Below, piece after piece: positions 10,481 to 22,449 of a stretch of DNA of 64,000 nucleotides. Within the stretch, counting starts at the first letter, position 1; the number at the start of each line of letters is the position of its first letter. The notes beneath the pieces are model-generated. The model saw nothing but the letters and a program-made list of their open reading frames with translations, was not told the origin of the DNA and did no database searches. The translations under genes were made by a program, and so were the position numbers. Source of the stretch: Argyresthia goedartella (taxonomy: Eukaryota; Arthropoda; Insecta; Lepidoptera; Argyresthiidae); NCBI GenBank assembly GCA_949825045.1, contig OX463829.1, positions 7,378,001 to 7,442,000 on the forward strand, written 5' to 3'.

Positions 10481-12300
10481 GTGAATTATTTTATTTTGCT
10501 TTCATTTTCAACCTAAATAATGTCAAATAGACCATCAGCACATTAAAATAAAAAATAAACAATAATTTTATGCTAAAACTTGCTGGTTAACATTTACAGT
10601 TGACGGTTCGGCGCGACAAACTGACCTAGAACACAGATTAGATAATAGTTACTACGTAACAGATACATCACTCCCATAGAAATGCGAAAATACCTACGCT
10701 ATAATAGCCTACAAAATCTTATTAATAATAATTACTGTTCACAGCGAGAAGAAATGTACCATAAGTACCCGCACAAAGAGTCGAGATTGTGTTGCCCGCC
10801 GTGCGAGTCACGTGCAAGCGCGTCATCGCACGAATGCGCTAGGGTTGTACTTATGATGAATATTATTTATTACTGTAATAAAATGAATGTTGCGAAATAA
10901 CCATACTTATTTATTAATCAATTAAATATGTTTGAGTTTCACTTTTTATAAAATGATCAAGTATGTTTTTTCCTTTTCTGAATTCTCGGTTACTGAATTT
11001 TGTCGTTGAAAATATCCTTAATCGCGTAAATAAATTTAATAAATAATCATGATATGTAAAAAGCGGTAAAGCGCGTAAATTAAACACAGAGTTGCTGAAA
11101 CACTTGATTTTTTATTGTTAATTATATTTGTTACATTATGCAATAAAAAAAATGAAATCTTATTGATAGTAGTTGTTTCCTTCGGTTTCACCCGCGTGGA
11201 CCCGCTATATGTGTCCCCTGGATAAAAAGTAGCCTGGTAGGTTTGTGAGTTTCTTTGTTACTGCGTGGTTCGGGGGCTGCTGACTATATGGCTGAGATTT
11301 ACGGGTTCACGGGTAGAGGGTTCATTCGGGTGAATCTGCGGCCACAAGACCAATACAGATAAAAATTATATGTGCTTTAATTTTATGAAATGTTCAATGT
11401 TTTTTTTTACCATCCCTGAACTTACGGTTATTGCCTAGAAGTCCGCGCCACCACTCATGTCCTGCGACGGAAAGTGGAACGAGCCGAAGTAGCACAAAGC
11501 TTCATTATATAATTCCACATAAGGTCCACATCGGTTGTATTAGCACTTTTAACGACTTATTAGTGTTCACTCGGACTGCAATAGCTGCATAGGAAATATC
11601 GAGACCCAATATAATACAATATTCGGTACTGCGATTCTATTAAGCGCTACAAAGACGCCACAGATTCACTGTTATTCAGCGTTTAGTAGAGTTGCACCCT
11701 CAGCTGCAAAAACGCATTTTGTGGACACAAATAGTGCAGTTTTTTTGAATAATGGTTCACAGGTGTACCCTTAAAACACTTTCATTTTAAGAGAGAACAT
11801 GCGAACCTCTATAACGCAAACAGACACGATGTGAAGTCTATTAACAAAGATATAATGCTCTATGCTGCTTAAACGTGAACTTTTACGTCATTATTCACTG
11901 ATAGAGTATACTCATATATCAGCATTAATATAGGCCAATATTGTACCAAGTGTGACCTTTTATGCAGTTACACTGCTATAAATTTGTACATCGTGACCGT
12001 CAATGCAGACCTGGGCTGAATAATGGAATTTAATTCAGCATTAAGACTACTGGTTGAGTTATATTTCACCATTATAAGCTAAGCGTGGATATTTATAAAG
12101 CATTTAGCATTAAATTTAAGTTAACACTGACCACTCGTTTATCCGCCATTTTTAAGTACGTAACGCGTATTATTGTAAACATTTAGCTTCTATCCATTTA
12201 GTTTATATCAGAAAATATCAGTTTGCACTGAACTATACCAAAAATAAATGAATATGTAAACAGCGTTTACATGTAAAAGTGATCACCAAATTCCAGTAAG
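10481..12300. other. Anonymous region with a repeat scrap at 11.18 kb
   Basis: No gene was recognised. Positions about 11,175-11,245 (GTTTCACCCGCGTGGACCCG ... GGATAAAAAGTAGCCT) resemble a dispersed insect repeat. Around 11,850-12,060 are several loosely repeated ATAATGCT/AGCATTA blocks, similar in flavour to 13,480-13,640. No coding potential was found. Confidence 0.35.
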
Positions 12301-12301
12301 T

Positions 12302-13074
12302 ACCAAAATCACTCTTGCTCAATCTCTCATTCTACCCCTCATCGATTACGCTGATGTCTGCTGGGTCAGTGCTAATGAAGAACTACTGAACAAACTCGAA
12401 CGACTTCAAAATCTCGGGATTCGGTTTATCTTCGGGCTGCGCAAATACGACCATGTGTCACAACATCGCAGGGAGTTGAAGTGGCTGCCGATTCGTCTTC
12501 GTCGGGATTCACACATCCTCAATTTCCTCTACAACATTTTACGTAATCCACGCTACCCAACTTTCTTACGAGACAGTTTTCAATTTCTTTCTTCCAGCAG
12601 ACCTCGGAGAACTCACGCAGTTTCCATGCTCACAACTCCACAGCATAACACCGCTTTCTATGAGAACGGGTTTAGAGCCCGGGCCATTCGGTTGTGGAAT
12701 GCACTCCCCTGCACCATCAGGGACAGTCCTACTCTGAATATCTTTAAAAGTCGTGTGAAAAAGTATTACCTGTCCCTTTAGAGTTATAGGTAGTATGCAT
12801 GTAAGTATGTATTAGTACAGTGTGTAAAATAGTAGTTGTAGTATATTATAAGTATTTAGTATATTATTATAGTTATTATTTAATTTATTTTATTTATTAT
12901 TTTATATATTGTACACATAGATCTACCCCTGCTCAACCATCAATTTTTCCCTTGTTTACCTGGTTTGCTGGAAGAGATCTCTTATTAGAGATAAGCTCGC
13001 CTTTGTACACTTTTTTTATGTAACTTTTGTTTTTTGTATGATTTGTGTGCAATAAAAAAATTATGAATTATGAA
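12302..13074 (+). pseudogene. 5'-truncated LINE, C-terminal RT region (copy 2)
   Basis: This is the same LINE family as 7065-8401. The frame is open without a stop from 12302 to the TAG at 12779-12781, about 159 codons: TKITLAQSLILPLIDYADVC, then LNKLERLQNLGIRFIFGLRK, RNPRYPTFLRD and IRLWNALPCTIRDSP. It contains none of the catalytic RT motifs, so it is a dead 5'-truncated copy. The lack of stops or frameshifts suggests a more recent insertion than copy 1. The 3' end is GCAATAAAAAAATTATGAAT followed by TATGAA, the same heptamer tail as copy 1. No convincing target duplication is visible. Confidence 0.85.
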
Positions 13075-14360
13075 GTAATATGTAAAAAAAAACTTGCAAA
13101 TAGCCTATTTTATTTTGAACTTTTTTCACGTATTTGTGGATATTATGAGACCTAAATATGTATGGTATTTCACACTAAAGTTACATTCCCGATACAATTT
13201 AACACATAATTGAAATAACTCAAAGTTTTACTTAACATTAACTTTATTATTTATCCACAAAATGGCAACCAAAACATCTTCATTTACACGCACAATATTA
13301 CTTACCGCACTTCAACACTCTTGTACGGAATAAAAATAAAAAATGCGTTTCTGCATACCACAAATTCACTGATAATTTACTTTTAGCTCCGATAAAGCAT
13401 TTAAGATGACTACACTTATTCCAATTTTGCGAATGATTATGAGAATGGCTGCATGTTAACTATAATGAGTACCACGTGCCTCGTTATTCAGGCAATGTTC
13501 AGCACTTGGAGTAGCTGTTGCCTTTATTAATGCTAACATAATGCTATTATAATTCAGTTGTACAGCAATGTGCCACGTAATTTGTGCCCAAATTAGAGTT
13601 ATATCAGCATTATATGCGAATATAATGCTGATATACAGCAATTTTTAATAGCTATTGTGTCCAAGGTGTACTGTAAAAATGCTGTTACACATAACAGAAA
13701 CAGCACCTTTGTGCTACTTGGGAGGTATACCTCGCGCCACGAGTGAAGAGCGCTGGGCGACAGTGGCGGGAATTACTGGGTATATGGGTATTGAAAAGTT
13801 AATTCATACGCATTCTAGGCCACCGCTCATAACTCGTGGCGCGAGGTATAGTATAGGTACGAGTTGCACGTCGCGTCGAGGCAACCCCCTACCCACCAAC
13901 ACGCCCCGCGCACACTCGCACTCACACGGCTACAATACCTACACAACAACAACTACGTCGGTGTGTGTCATCGCCGTAGCGGCGCCGGTGCCGGTAAGTC
14001 GAAAAGCGTGCCATATGTTTCATACATTTTGCTTCGCCGAAAGCCGGTGCCGTTGCCGGGCCGGCATGGAAAAACGGCTATAGTTGGATACCGGAGGCTC
14101 ATTTGCCAAAGCGCTGGGCCTGCGCCATAACCGGCTCCTAAGGCGCTGCTGCGTGGTAGAAATTACCAACCGCAAATACTTAGTTATCGTTTTGCACTCT
14201 TACAGTTAGGTCGAACATAAAGTCAAACTAGGCTATGTATACCTGTGGACTCGCGTAAACCCTAAATCGGAACTTTTATGACAAACGTCACCTATTGTTG
14301 TGTCATTATTTTTTTCTTTTCCGGCCAGCAGAGAAGCGAAAGGGTTAATTTTGACTAGTA
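13075..14360. other. Spacer with palindromes and a GC-rich patch
   Basis: No gene was recognised. A strong inverted pair, TACCTCGCGCCACGAGT (about 13,726) and ACTCGTGGCGCGAGGTA (about 13,827), encloses about 85 bp. Positions about 13,860-14,130 are GC-rich with CpG-dense runs around GGCGCCGGTGCCGGTAAG, which could be a splice donor or chance. A nested pair, TATCAGCATTATATGCG / CGAATATAATGCTGATA, lies at about 13,600-13,634. Confidence 0.4.
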
Positions 14361-14450
14361 TAATCGCACATCAAAAATACTGATTTGCACAGCAAAAAAG
14401 GACCTACAAAAACACTTTTTATGTTTTAAATATTTAATTTGTACTTAATA
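14361..14450 (+). repeat. Partial CGCACATCAAA repeat
   Basis: Positions 14,361-14,450 match the first 80 bp of the MITE at 45,541-45,781 (CGCACATCAAAAATACTG, ATTTGCACAGCAAA, CACTTTTTATGTTTTAAAT). The rest of the element is absent. A second scrap with the same start and orientation lies at about 15,587-15,625. Confidence 0.65.
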
Positions 14451-14605
14451 CTTTGAACGCCATTCACGTGCCATTCACGTTATCAATAAAATGGTCTAAT
14501 ACGCCATTCACGTGAACGTCGCGTTATCCGCTTACAATATAGTTTATTCTAAAATCACGCGCCCCGTTAACGTTCTTGGCGGTTAACGTCAGTTGGCTAC
14601 ATTAA

Positions 14606-15065
14606 GGGATTAAATATGGCCAGAAATGCATCTTTAGCTTCAATTCTAGGCTAAACTAGACAACATAAAAATGTAGGATAAATATATGTTGTAAAAGGTA
14701 TATTAGAGATAAGAATGGACTTTTAAAATTACCGGATATATGTTATATTTAATACTTCAAAATATTTTCGCAATGCATCATTATTCAAGTAAATGAACAA
14801 GCGCTCGGAGACGAAATCAGTTTCCTATATGAAACTTACACGCAAAAATGAGTAAAAAAAAGGGAAAATTTTTGGTTGTTTTATTTTATTTTTAATGTTA
14901 TTATTACAGGAATTTAGTAATATTTTCTATAATTTTCTTGGTCTCGGAGCTCGGGCTGCTCCGCGGGGTTCTGCGCGGGAGCATGCGTCAGTCTGCTTCG
15001 ACGCGATGCGACGGGTATTTGTTTTCTTTGTCTAATTCTCAATGCCATTGGCCTATGTTCAGCCC
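14606..15065. mobile_element. TTAA-flanked MITE (copy 1)
   Basis: This 460-bp element has imperfect ends GGGATTAAATATGG and, in reverse complement, GGGCTGAACATAGG. TTAA lies directly outside each end (14,602-14,605 and 15,066-15,069). A related copy in inverse orientation lies at 42,702-43,126 and is also bounded by TTAA. TTAA targeting is the hallmark of piggyBac-type transposases, although typical piggyBac ends start CCC rather than GGG. No transposase is present. Confidence 0.7.
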
Positions 15066-15069
15066 TTAA

Positions 15070-16412
15070 TTGGGAACACATATGCCAGGATACACCGCTT
15101 TTCCTCTTTTTACCCCGTCTTTTTAACACTGGATCCGCCTTCCGCTTTTTACCAACGCGGATCCGCTTTTTTAGAATCTGCTAGAACAACCTATTTTTTC
15201 TCACTCAAACATTGCGGTCACACTTCGCGTCGAGGAGGATTAATCAGCCAACCAGAATCACACTCTTCTTCAACTTGCTTAGAAGCTGTGTTCAGTTTGA
15301 GCGTTATTTCAGCAAAGAGTTTCGTTCATCTGAGGGTTTTCCATAGGCCGGAACTGCACCGGCACTGGCACCGGGTAAGAAAATGAGTGACTGAGCACTG
15401 GTGCAGGTGCCGATGCCGTGACGGCGAGGCGTGTAGAAAAATGGCAATGGTACGACGTCCGCTCGCATATCATGCCATCTCTTTTGCATGCGTTGAAATT
15501 TTTATGTTATCCTGCTGTCATGGCAAATTCTGCGCGATAACGGTAGGTAGGTGAAAAATTCTCAAAAATTAAAATTATAAAGGTAGTATTTAATCGCACA
15601 TCAAATATGTCCTGTTTGCACAGCTGTTTGTTAGTCATGTCATGTCAGTCCCCAGTATATTATTAAGAATTTTAAAAGTCAATTAAGTAAATTTAAAAAA
15701 AAATACGGGGGATGTCAGTCAAAGTGTGTAGCTCAATTGTAGATATATTAGCACCATATTTAGGTTCAGCCTTTGCCGAGATGCTCTCAAACGTTACCAC
15801 AGCAGAAAAATGAATATCTCTGTTCCTATAAGAGACACATTTGACACTTAGGTTGGTACATTTAGGCAAAAATATAAGTTACCTACCTTATAAAATTCAT
15901 TGAGCTAGGCCTCTTTAAAAAAATGGTAGGAGTACGTTTTCACAGCAGTATGTGTTACAAATTTCATATTTCGGGCACTATTTTATTCTCACAAGGCACT
16001 AATTCGGTGACTACACAGAATTTCGATAACCCGACCTTTTTGCTGGGAGTACGCACACGTTTCTTACTTGTCGCGTGTAGGTAGTTGGTACAGTCGGCAA
16101 CAATCAAAGCTGAACCGTAGCAGGCGAAGGAGCAGATATTTATTTATTAAAAAAAATGCCACAATGGAAGAATTGCAGAAGAATTTTCGGTTATATCATG
16201 AGATATTAAGATTAGGTGTGTTTAAGGGGAATCAGCATGCGCTGAAATATGGTAGTTCATAGTTGGTAATATGTTTGATAAATATGAATATGAAAGTCGG
16301 AAACCACTACAACAGTTTTACCTGCTTTTGTGACGTTATTAGGCACTCTGAGGTTATTGCATTCCAGCGAGGTGGGAATATTTTCTAACTGACCTTTCCT
16401 GAGCACCTTACA
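15070..16412. other. Anonymous region
   Basis: No gene was recognised. A CGCACATCAAA repeat scrap lies at 15,587-15,625. Positions 15,340-15,430 hold irregular repeats of GGTGC/CCGGCAC-type words. The 64-codon ORF at 16,068-16,262 has no family motif. Confidence 0.4.
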
Positions 16413-16578
16413 GGGGGGTTACCAAAACGTCTAATGCTGATTCAGATTAGGTACCTAATTTGATCCGTATTAGGTAAATAGAGCCCATTATAGCGAATTG
16501 TAATGGAAATTAGGTTGCCATGGTGATATTCTTGTTTTGAACCTAATTTGAATCGGCAAAAGATTGTGGTAATCCCCC
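16413..16578. mobile_element. Small MITE with GGGG(G)TTACCA ends
   Basis: The left end GGGGGTTACCAAAACG and the reverse complement of the right end GGGGGATTACCACAA begin inverted repeats. These can be followed inward about 40 bp (GCTGATTCAGATTAGGT against GCCGATTCAAATTAGGT). Length is about 166 bp, with no coding capacity. Confidence 0.6.
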
Positions 16579-16784
16579 AGGACTCTGCGCTCTCTTTAGT
16601 CATATTACAATCCCAAAGGCGAGACCTGAGAAATGCGGTTGTGCGAGTGCTTCCATCCGTATAAGACTTCGGCGAAGTGTGAGACGCGTCTATGTAAGTT
16701 TCGTCACTCCTGCCAGTAGCCAATCGCCCGGCCCTGTGCACGCACACAATCGCAATTCTCAGGTCTTGCCTTGCCAGGTACATC

Positions 16785-16835
16785 ATCATCATCAATCAGC
16801 CCACTATCAATCCTAGGAATATAGGCCTCTTCTTT
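16785..16835 (-). repeat. RTE-like LINE 3' tail scrap
   Basis: CATCATCATCAATCAGCCCA followed by ATATAGGCCTC is the reverse complement of the tail type GAGGCCTAT...TGATGATGATG common in RTE-like elements. A plus-strand tail of the same kind lies at 33,090-33,150. Confidence 0.55.
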
Positions 16836-16839
16836 ACCA

Positions 16840-17494
16840 GAATGTTTAACTTCGCGTATTGCTAACTGTATACAGGTAGGCGTCACCGGAGCGTCAGTCG
16901 CGTGGGTAGACTCCCCATCACGTAAGCCCTCGGTGAGCCCTTTGTCTACCTCCTTGGGCTTCTCCCGTCTCGTGCCTCTGCGAAGGGCCGACAGACGAGG
17001 CTGAGGGATATGCTAGAATATCACATATTTTGCTCTCGTTAAATAAGCGATTATAATTTGTTACCTAATTTTTTAACCCTCGACGAAAATGAGGAGCATA
17101 AAATTATAAGATTGATTACTCTGCCTGACTGTGTGTCTGTCCGTGGCTCTCTGGCGCTCAAACGGGTGGATGGATTTTATTGTGATTTTTGAATTTATTA
17201 CTTTCCTGGTCAACGTTGTGAATTTGTAATGGGCTTAAAATTTAGAGAATATGTAACGGTCGAACAGCCGAAGGCTTTTTAAAAGCGCGTTAATTTTAAA
17301 AGGCTTTTTAACATGGCAGGTTATATTTAAAATTTAATCGTAATAAACAACGAGAGAATGTCAATAAATCCATAAAATAACTAGTGGCCCTGTGGGCAGT
17401 AGACCTCGCTAACAGGGGGGACTGTGAACCAATTTATAGGTATGTATTTTAGATTCAATCAAAATCAAGTAGTAAAGTAGGGATTGTGTTTAAA
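16840..17494. other. Spacer with a degenerate dispersed repeat
   Basis: Positions about 17,075-17,180 (CCCTCGACGAAAATGAGG ... GTCCGTGGC ... CAAACGGGTGGATGGATTTT) resemble a dispersed repeat that recurs near 30,790-30,840 (CTAAACCGATTTTGATG). No coding region was recognised. Confidence 0.35.
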
Positions 17495-17812
17495 CGATTA
17501 CCAAAAATGCACCTATTTTACTACCAATAAATTCGAAATGACTGCCAGAATGGATAAATGTCCACCAAATTGTGTTTGGATAAATGATCACCAATCTTCT
17601 TTTTATGTTTTGTGTACTTAAGTTTATGTTTTAAGTATTTTTTGTTGTTCTTACATGTTCAACCTAACACGAAGGATAAAGGGGGCTTCGCTTCGCTCAC
17701 CCCCTTTACCCTTCACCTAAGCTACCGCAGTATTTTGCCCTGATATTTTCTGCAACTTTTGGTGATTATTTATCAATTTTGGTAAGAAAAAAATACTTTG
17801 GTGGTCATTTAA
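17495..17812 (+). repeat. Modular repeat E, copy 1
   Basis: The element starts CGATTACCAAAAA and ends with TTTGGTGGTCATTT. It contains the core from TTTATGTTTTAAGTATTTTT through CCTAACACGAAGGATAAAGG, the hairpin GGGGGCTTCG...CCCCC, and GCTACCGCAGTATTTTG. The core is shared with 45,541-45,781 and 51,350-51,668. GGATAAATGATCACCAA-type words recur inside. No protein is encoded. It may be a non-autonomous DNA element; the superfamily is unknown. Confidence 0.65.
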
Positions 17813-18470
17813 ATTGTTCTCGTAAAGCCAATAACTTTGTAAACTACATTTTGCGATTTAAAATACAATCTATTGACTTTTCACGAAAATAGTTATAGTC
17901 TATTTCACTCACTCTCATGGTCTGTATAGATCCTCTTTACTTATCTGTCTCCTACATCGAGGAGTAGAACTTGGTATGTTTTGAAAATATTTCTTGGTTT
18001 TTCAGAAAACAGTTGGCCGAAAGTTAATGCTGTAGTATATTTTTAGACCGGCTCAAGAACCCCTTTAATTTGATACCACCCACACGATAGGTTCCAGAAA
18101 AAAAAAAACATACAAACAATTAATGACGTCGTAACTCCCCCCCCGAGGGGAAAATCGAGAAAAGCTCTCGACTAAAAAATCTTTTAATTCAAGGAATACG
18201 TGTGCCAAGTTTTGTGAGGATCGCTTGAAAACTGTGGCCGCTAGACCGGAACTAACAGACACGTATAGAGACAGACGAAAGCAAAATCGGCCTCCTATCT
18301 TGTCGAAATGTAGCCCTTCGCTCGCTCGATCAATTATATTTGAATTCATTCAAGCAGTAGTCTTTTGTCCGAAATAATACACGCCGTTTTATGTTCTTTT
18401 CAAAATTTTCTTCGTCCATCTGAAAAGGCCAAAAATTTCCGACCTTGTAGCTAATTTATTTCTTCGGTTT
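17813..18470. other. Anonymous region
   Basis: No gene was recognised. Around 18,060-18,310 the sequence has the look of an old dispersed repeat (GTGCCAAGTTTTGTGAGGAT ... AGACACGTATAGAGACAGAC), but no second copy was seen in this window. Confidence 0.3.
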
Positions 18471-18499
18471 AGTGTTTGGTTCCTGTAAAAAATAACTTT

Positions 18500-18903
18500 C
18501 TATCACGTGTGCTGCTGCTGCACGTTGGTAGTAATTGTTGCCGCTACATTTCGCATATACTGTGCACAGGACCACAGGAACAAGGAAGGACGCGCGCGGG
18601 ACAGGGTGATATACCTAGCTATGCGCAGGCAGGACCCCAGGAAGGACGCATGCGCGAGGGGCTGCGCGCGCACAGTCAACACGCGCCCGCTAAGCAACAT
18701 GGCCGCTCGCATCGCTCAAGGACATGTTTGACAGCCCCGCGGCAAAACAAATCGGAAATACGGAAACAAACCCAGCTGATGCCTTCAAATAATTTCTAAG
18801 TTTAGGGAACTAGTTGTGAGATAATTTTTGAAGTGTGTGCTGTGTGGGGAAGTTCTGTGTTTGGTGTACTAGAGTCTGGAGTCAGATTGCTCTATTCATT
18901 CAG
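18500..18903 (+). promoter_or_regulatory. GC-rich patch and possible non-coding first exon
   Basis: Positions about 18,500-18,760 stand out from the AT-rich surroundings, with CpG-dense words such as GGACGCGCGCGGGACAGG and GGGGCTGCGCGCGCACAG. A stretch without strong coding signal follows to CTATTCATTCAG, where GTAGGTGAAG at about 18,904 makes a plausible splice donor. The pattern fits a host-gene promoter with an untranslated first exon reading rightward. No matching downstream exon was found in the window, and short overlapping ORFs here look like GC-driven artefacts. This is a weak call. Confidence 0.3.
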
Positions 18904-21900
18904 GTAGGTGAAGCGACAATAATATTGCATATTTTTTGTGATAAGACAACCGTAATAACCTTTTAGATAATCGCTTTGTGTTCTGATTTGCACGATTTTA
19001 TCTGCTTCATTAACATTTTATTGCTATGTCACTGTCGTAGCAAAAATATGTTTTTTTTTTATAAAATTAAATCAATAATTTCTCCAAAACTATACATTTC
19101 CTCGCAAAAACAAACTACTAGGGGTCAGGGGAGCTCCTCCCTAGCTCCTACCACCTCTCCCGCAAAATAAAAAAAAATTAAGGTGAACGATATCTATAGT
19201 TTACCCCATGGCCTGGTAGGTACAATAAGTCGGTGACCCCCCCCCCCCCACACTAGGTAAGCCTGAATATCGCTGGAAACACGAATGAAATCTTCGTCGT
19301 CTTTGTTTTCTCTGACTTCTATAATAAATCTCTTTTTCTAATCTTACACTACCTACGACTAGCATCAAGGTGAGCAATATTGAAACCTTCCTCGACTTCC
19401 TCTTTTCCCAATGACCATCACAACCCGACGCGAACTTAAAGGTGTCGAACAGGTAGGTATGTCAGGTCAGAAGTTCGAGTCAAAGACTAATGCAATCTTG
19501 CAGATCATACATAAAGTGATGTCTCCTTGAAGCTTTTTTCAGCTCTTAGTCGAAGTCTAATCAATCAAATTAGGCAGGTACCTACGTATTTCCAGACTCA
19601 AAAAACAAAGTAGTTTATTTTTGTTGCAATGAATGCCACCACCATTGTACAGTCACGCTATTCTACATAGGTAGGTAGCCTATTGTTTTAAATGTTTACA
19701 ATACCCACTCTACCTTTGTTACGATAATCCAATAACATCTCTAAAGTGTAAATGTAACACCATGTTCTTAGGCAGTAAATTAGGTATTTATTAATTTGGT
19801 ATGGGATTAATTTCTAAAGTGTTCAGCTTACAAGTACCTCCCTACAGAAACTCACTGGTGTGTCTGTATTTTTTGATTCATTAGCCATTTCATTTGCTAC
19901 TTTCTAGATCACTATTTGATTAAGATGATAAGATTCACCTGATAATATTTTTTACATTGCTCTGCAGACAACTTTTTAATTTTCGTAATATATAATTAAA
20001 GCCTGATTTAGTTGACAGGATTCCAATTCAAAAGGGTAGACTTAGTTAGCTTTTGCTACCATTCCGTAATTTTAGGTTAGATTATCTGCAAATTATGCAA
20101 CAGTCAAGGTAATCGGATGGAATCCGCTTCCTCTGGCGAGTCTTTCTAAGTCAAAGTCCTCACCTAAGCTACCACGACATTTATAGTCTTTGGATGAGTG
20201 CCAAGTTACTAGGTCTGGGATCCATGCATAACTTGATATCATTGTCACTTCCAGGAAACGCTTACTACAACGCAACATGACTTTAAATCTGTGTTTTTAT
20301 TGTAGGTAGCTTCCCAGTAGTGTACCCGTAAAAGTCAATTTGCCTCTTGATACACCCATCAGACCCTCCAATCTCCATATCCACCCAGACATTTTTTACA
20401 GACTCTCATAGAGCTTTAGAGTGACCATGACTCTTCTGAAACAGCCATTCCTTCAATAAATGCAATTGGACCTGATAGTCTCACCCTAGATTCACATACC
20501 ACTCGCGTCCTTGACACAAGACGCATCCAGTTTTATTTGCCTGTCCCTGAACTCTACATTCTTATCTTTATTGTCGGCGTCTCAGAACCGTTCGTTATCG
20601 TGAATCGTGAGCACGCCCTCTGTCAGCCGGTTCGCGAGGTCTTTGAACCTCGAAATTCCCCTCAGATGGCGAAGACGGGGCTAAAAATAGAACTGCACAC
20701 GAAAACTGCTCGTGTGGGGTAGTCCCAGAGTAAGGAGTGATAGAAAAACGTGACATAATGACTTACTGTTAGCTATATCTATTCGGCGTGATGGAATTAT
20801 CTTTCTCGACTTCCTTGATCTAATGATGTAGTAATTTAGTAACTTCTGTCTTTCTTCACACTAACGATTTATACATACTTTTGTATATTTGATAAAAACT
20901 GTGATTGGCGACTATTCATTTAGCAATTAAAATTGTAATCTTCGATCTTCCGGGCAGTTGCTGACATCTTTTAATATGTTAATAGGTACCAAAATATACA
21001 GTAGATAGACACATGAATAATACAATGTCTATAGCCTTGAACTTTTACTAGCTCTATAGATAGACTCGCTCGTCACACACGATGGCTCGTCTCTTAACAT
21101 TAGTCAAAATCACAATGTCACAAAGTAGACAGATACCGAAAGGTTTCTTGACGCCTGAGCGAAGTGATAGCTCTCACTCTCGCCCATGTATGCATCTCTC
21201 TTGTTCCCATGCGCCGCTACCCACTCCAGGCGGCACTCCAGCGCCAAGAAACTTGGTGTCAGGCAGCTAAACAGTCACGGAGATTCAAAAGTGTAATACT
21301 TTAATCTTATCTTGTGCGCTGTGTGGAGTTCTTGGGACAACTTCTATCTTTCTCTCCCATGATAGGTAATAGCGATTTTGGAACCGATTTTTTGATTGAC
21401 ATAACAAAGTTCACGGTTTTTCCCAGACAAAGTGGCCGAAGCACAAATGTACCCATGTTTAGCCGGTTTACTCCTGCGTGATTTAATATAAGCTCAATTG
21501 CGGCCTTGGAGTCTGTTTCCTGCTTGCTTGCTGAGGTAAACGGATGAAAATGTCACATTGTATGACTTTACTAATGAATCCACTCAGACTCAAGACGATT
21601 CAGAAACCCCGCAGTGGGCTTGAGCTAAGGGCTGTTACTTGTATCCTAGGTTATGGTATATTTTTTACCCCTTTTTGAAGGGGTCAGGGTTGTAGACAGT
21701 ATAGGTTTACATAATGCCTTGCATAAGGAAAGTCCTTCAAACTACCTCATCGTATTTTCATTGTAAGTCTTCCTAAATTTGATACCATGTTATCGTTGTT
21801 AGTGTAAAACATTTTAATTAGTATAAAAGAAATAAATATCACTGAAACTTGCTTAGCATATTTATACCCGCTGCAGTATCACCCGCTCATGTAGGTATAC

Positions 21901-22330
21901 GTAAGTATAATGAATTCATAACAACACAACAAAAATAGTCGTTACATCATTCAGTGCGAGACATCTAACAATCAATTTCCGGTCCTGAAGAACCCTCATA
22001 TTATCAGCAAAGCTGACTTTAGATCCCTTTTCGTCTTTATCCTCCTCCTCAAAGAGCTCAAAACGACAATTACATTCAAAGCTGACGGTACAGATGTATG
22101 GATCCCTCTCCTAAGAACCTAGACTAGGTTAGGCATTGTCCTAGGTGCTTTAGCTCCGATACAATAGTCGGAGCTATGTGACTATTGTTAGGTAGTAGAC
22201 GGCAGCTGTGCTTCCACTCCGACCGATCGATACCGAGAGTTACGCGACAGCTGAAATTACTTTGATATTGTTTTATGTGCAGGGTGGGTGTTGATATGGA
22301 ATCTGGTTGAATGCTACAGGGAATAGACAT
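18904..22330. other. Long anonymous AT-rich region
   Basis: About 3.4 kb without a recognised gene or element. It contains a C-run at about 19,236-19,249, a hairpin around TTACCCCTTTTTGAAGGGGT at 21,666-21,685, and scattered TAGGTAGGTA words. ORFs of 60-89 codons here lack motifs. It could be an intron if the 18.5-kb feature is a first exon. Confidence 0.4.
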
Positions 22331-22333
22331 AAA

Positions 22334-22449
22334 CCGTGTTACCACAAAAAATATTAAACAGCGTTTAACCTCAAAACAAACGTCAAATCCCATACGTTTT
22401 TGTTTTTAAACAAGTGTTGAACAATACTTTATTTTTTTGTGGTAAGGCC
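22334..22449 (+). mobile_element. TTACCACAAAA MITE (copy 1)
   Basis: The inverted ends TTACCACAAAAAA and TTTTTTGTGGTAA are at 22,339 and 22,445. Outer bases ACCGTG on the left and GGCC on the right recur in the inverse copy at 29,436-29,556, so they belong to the unit. Total length is about 115 bp. The interior carries AATATTAAACAGCGTTTAAC. Confidence 0.75.

Noticed and set aside
13860..14130. Second promoter-like CpG patch with GGTAAG donor
   Set aside because: Simple GCCGGTGCC-type repetition explains the composition, and no leader or exon structure was visible.
18476..18799. 107-codon ORF as a coding gene
   Set aside because: Three overlapping ORFs on both strands of a GC-rich patch, with no conserved domain. 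A promoter or untranslated exon fits better.
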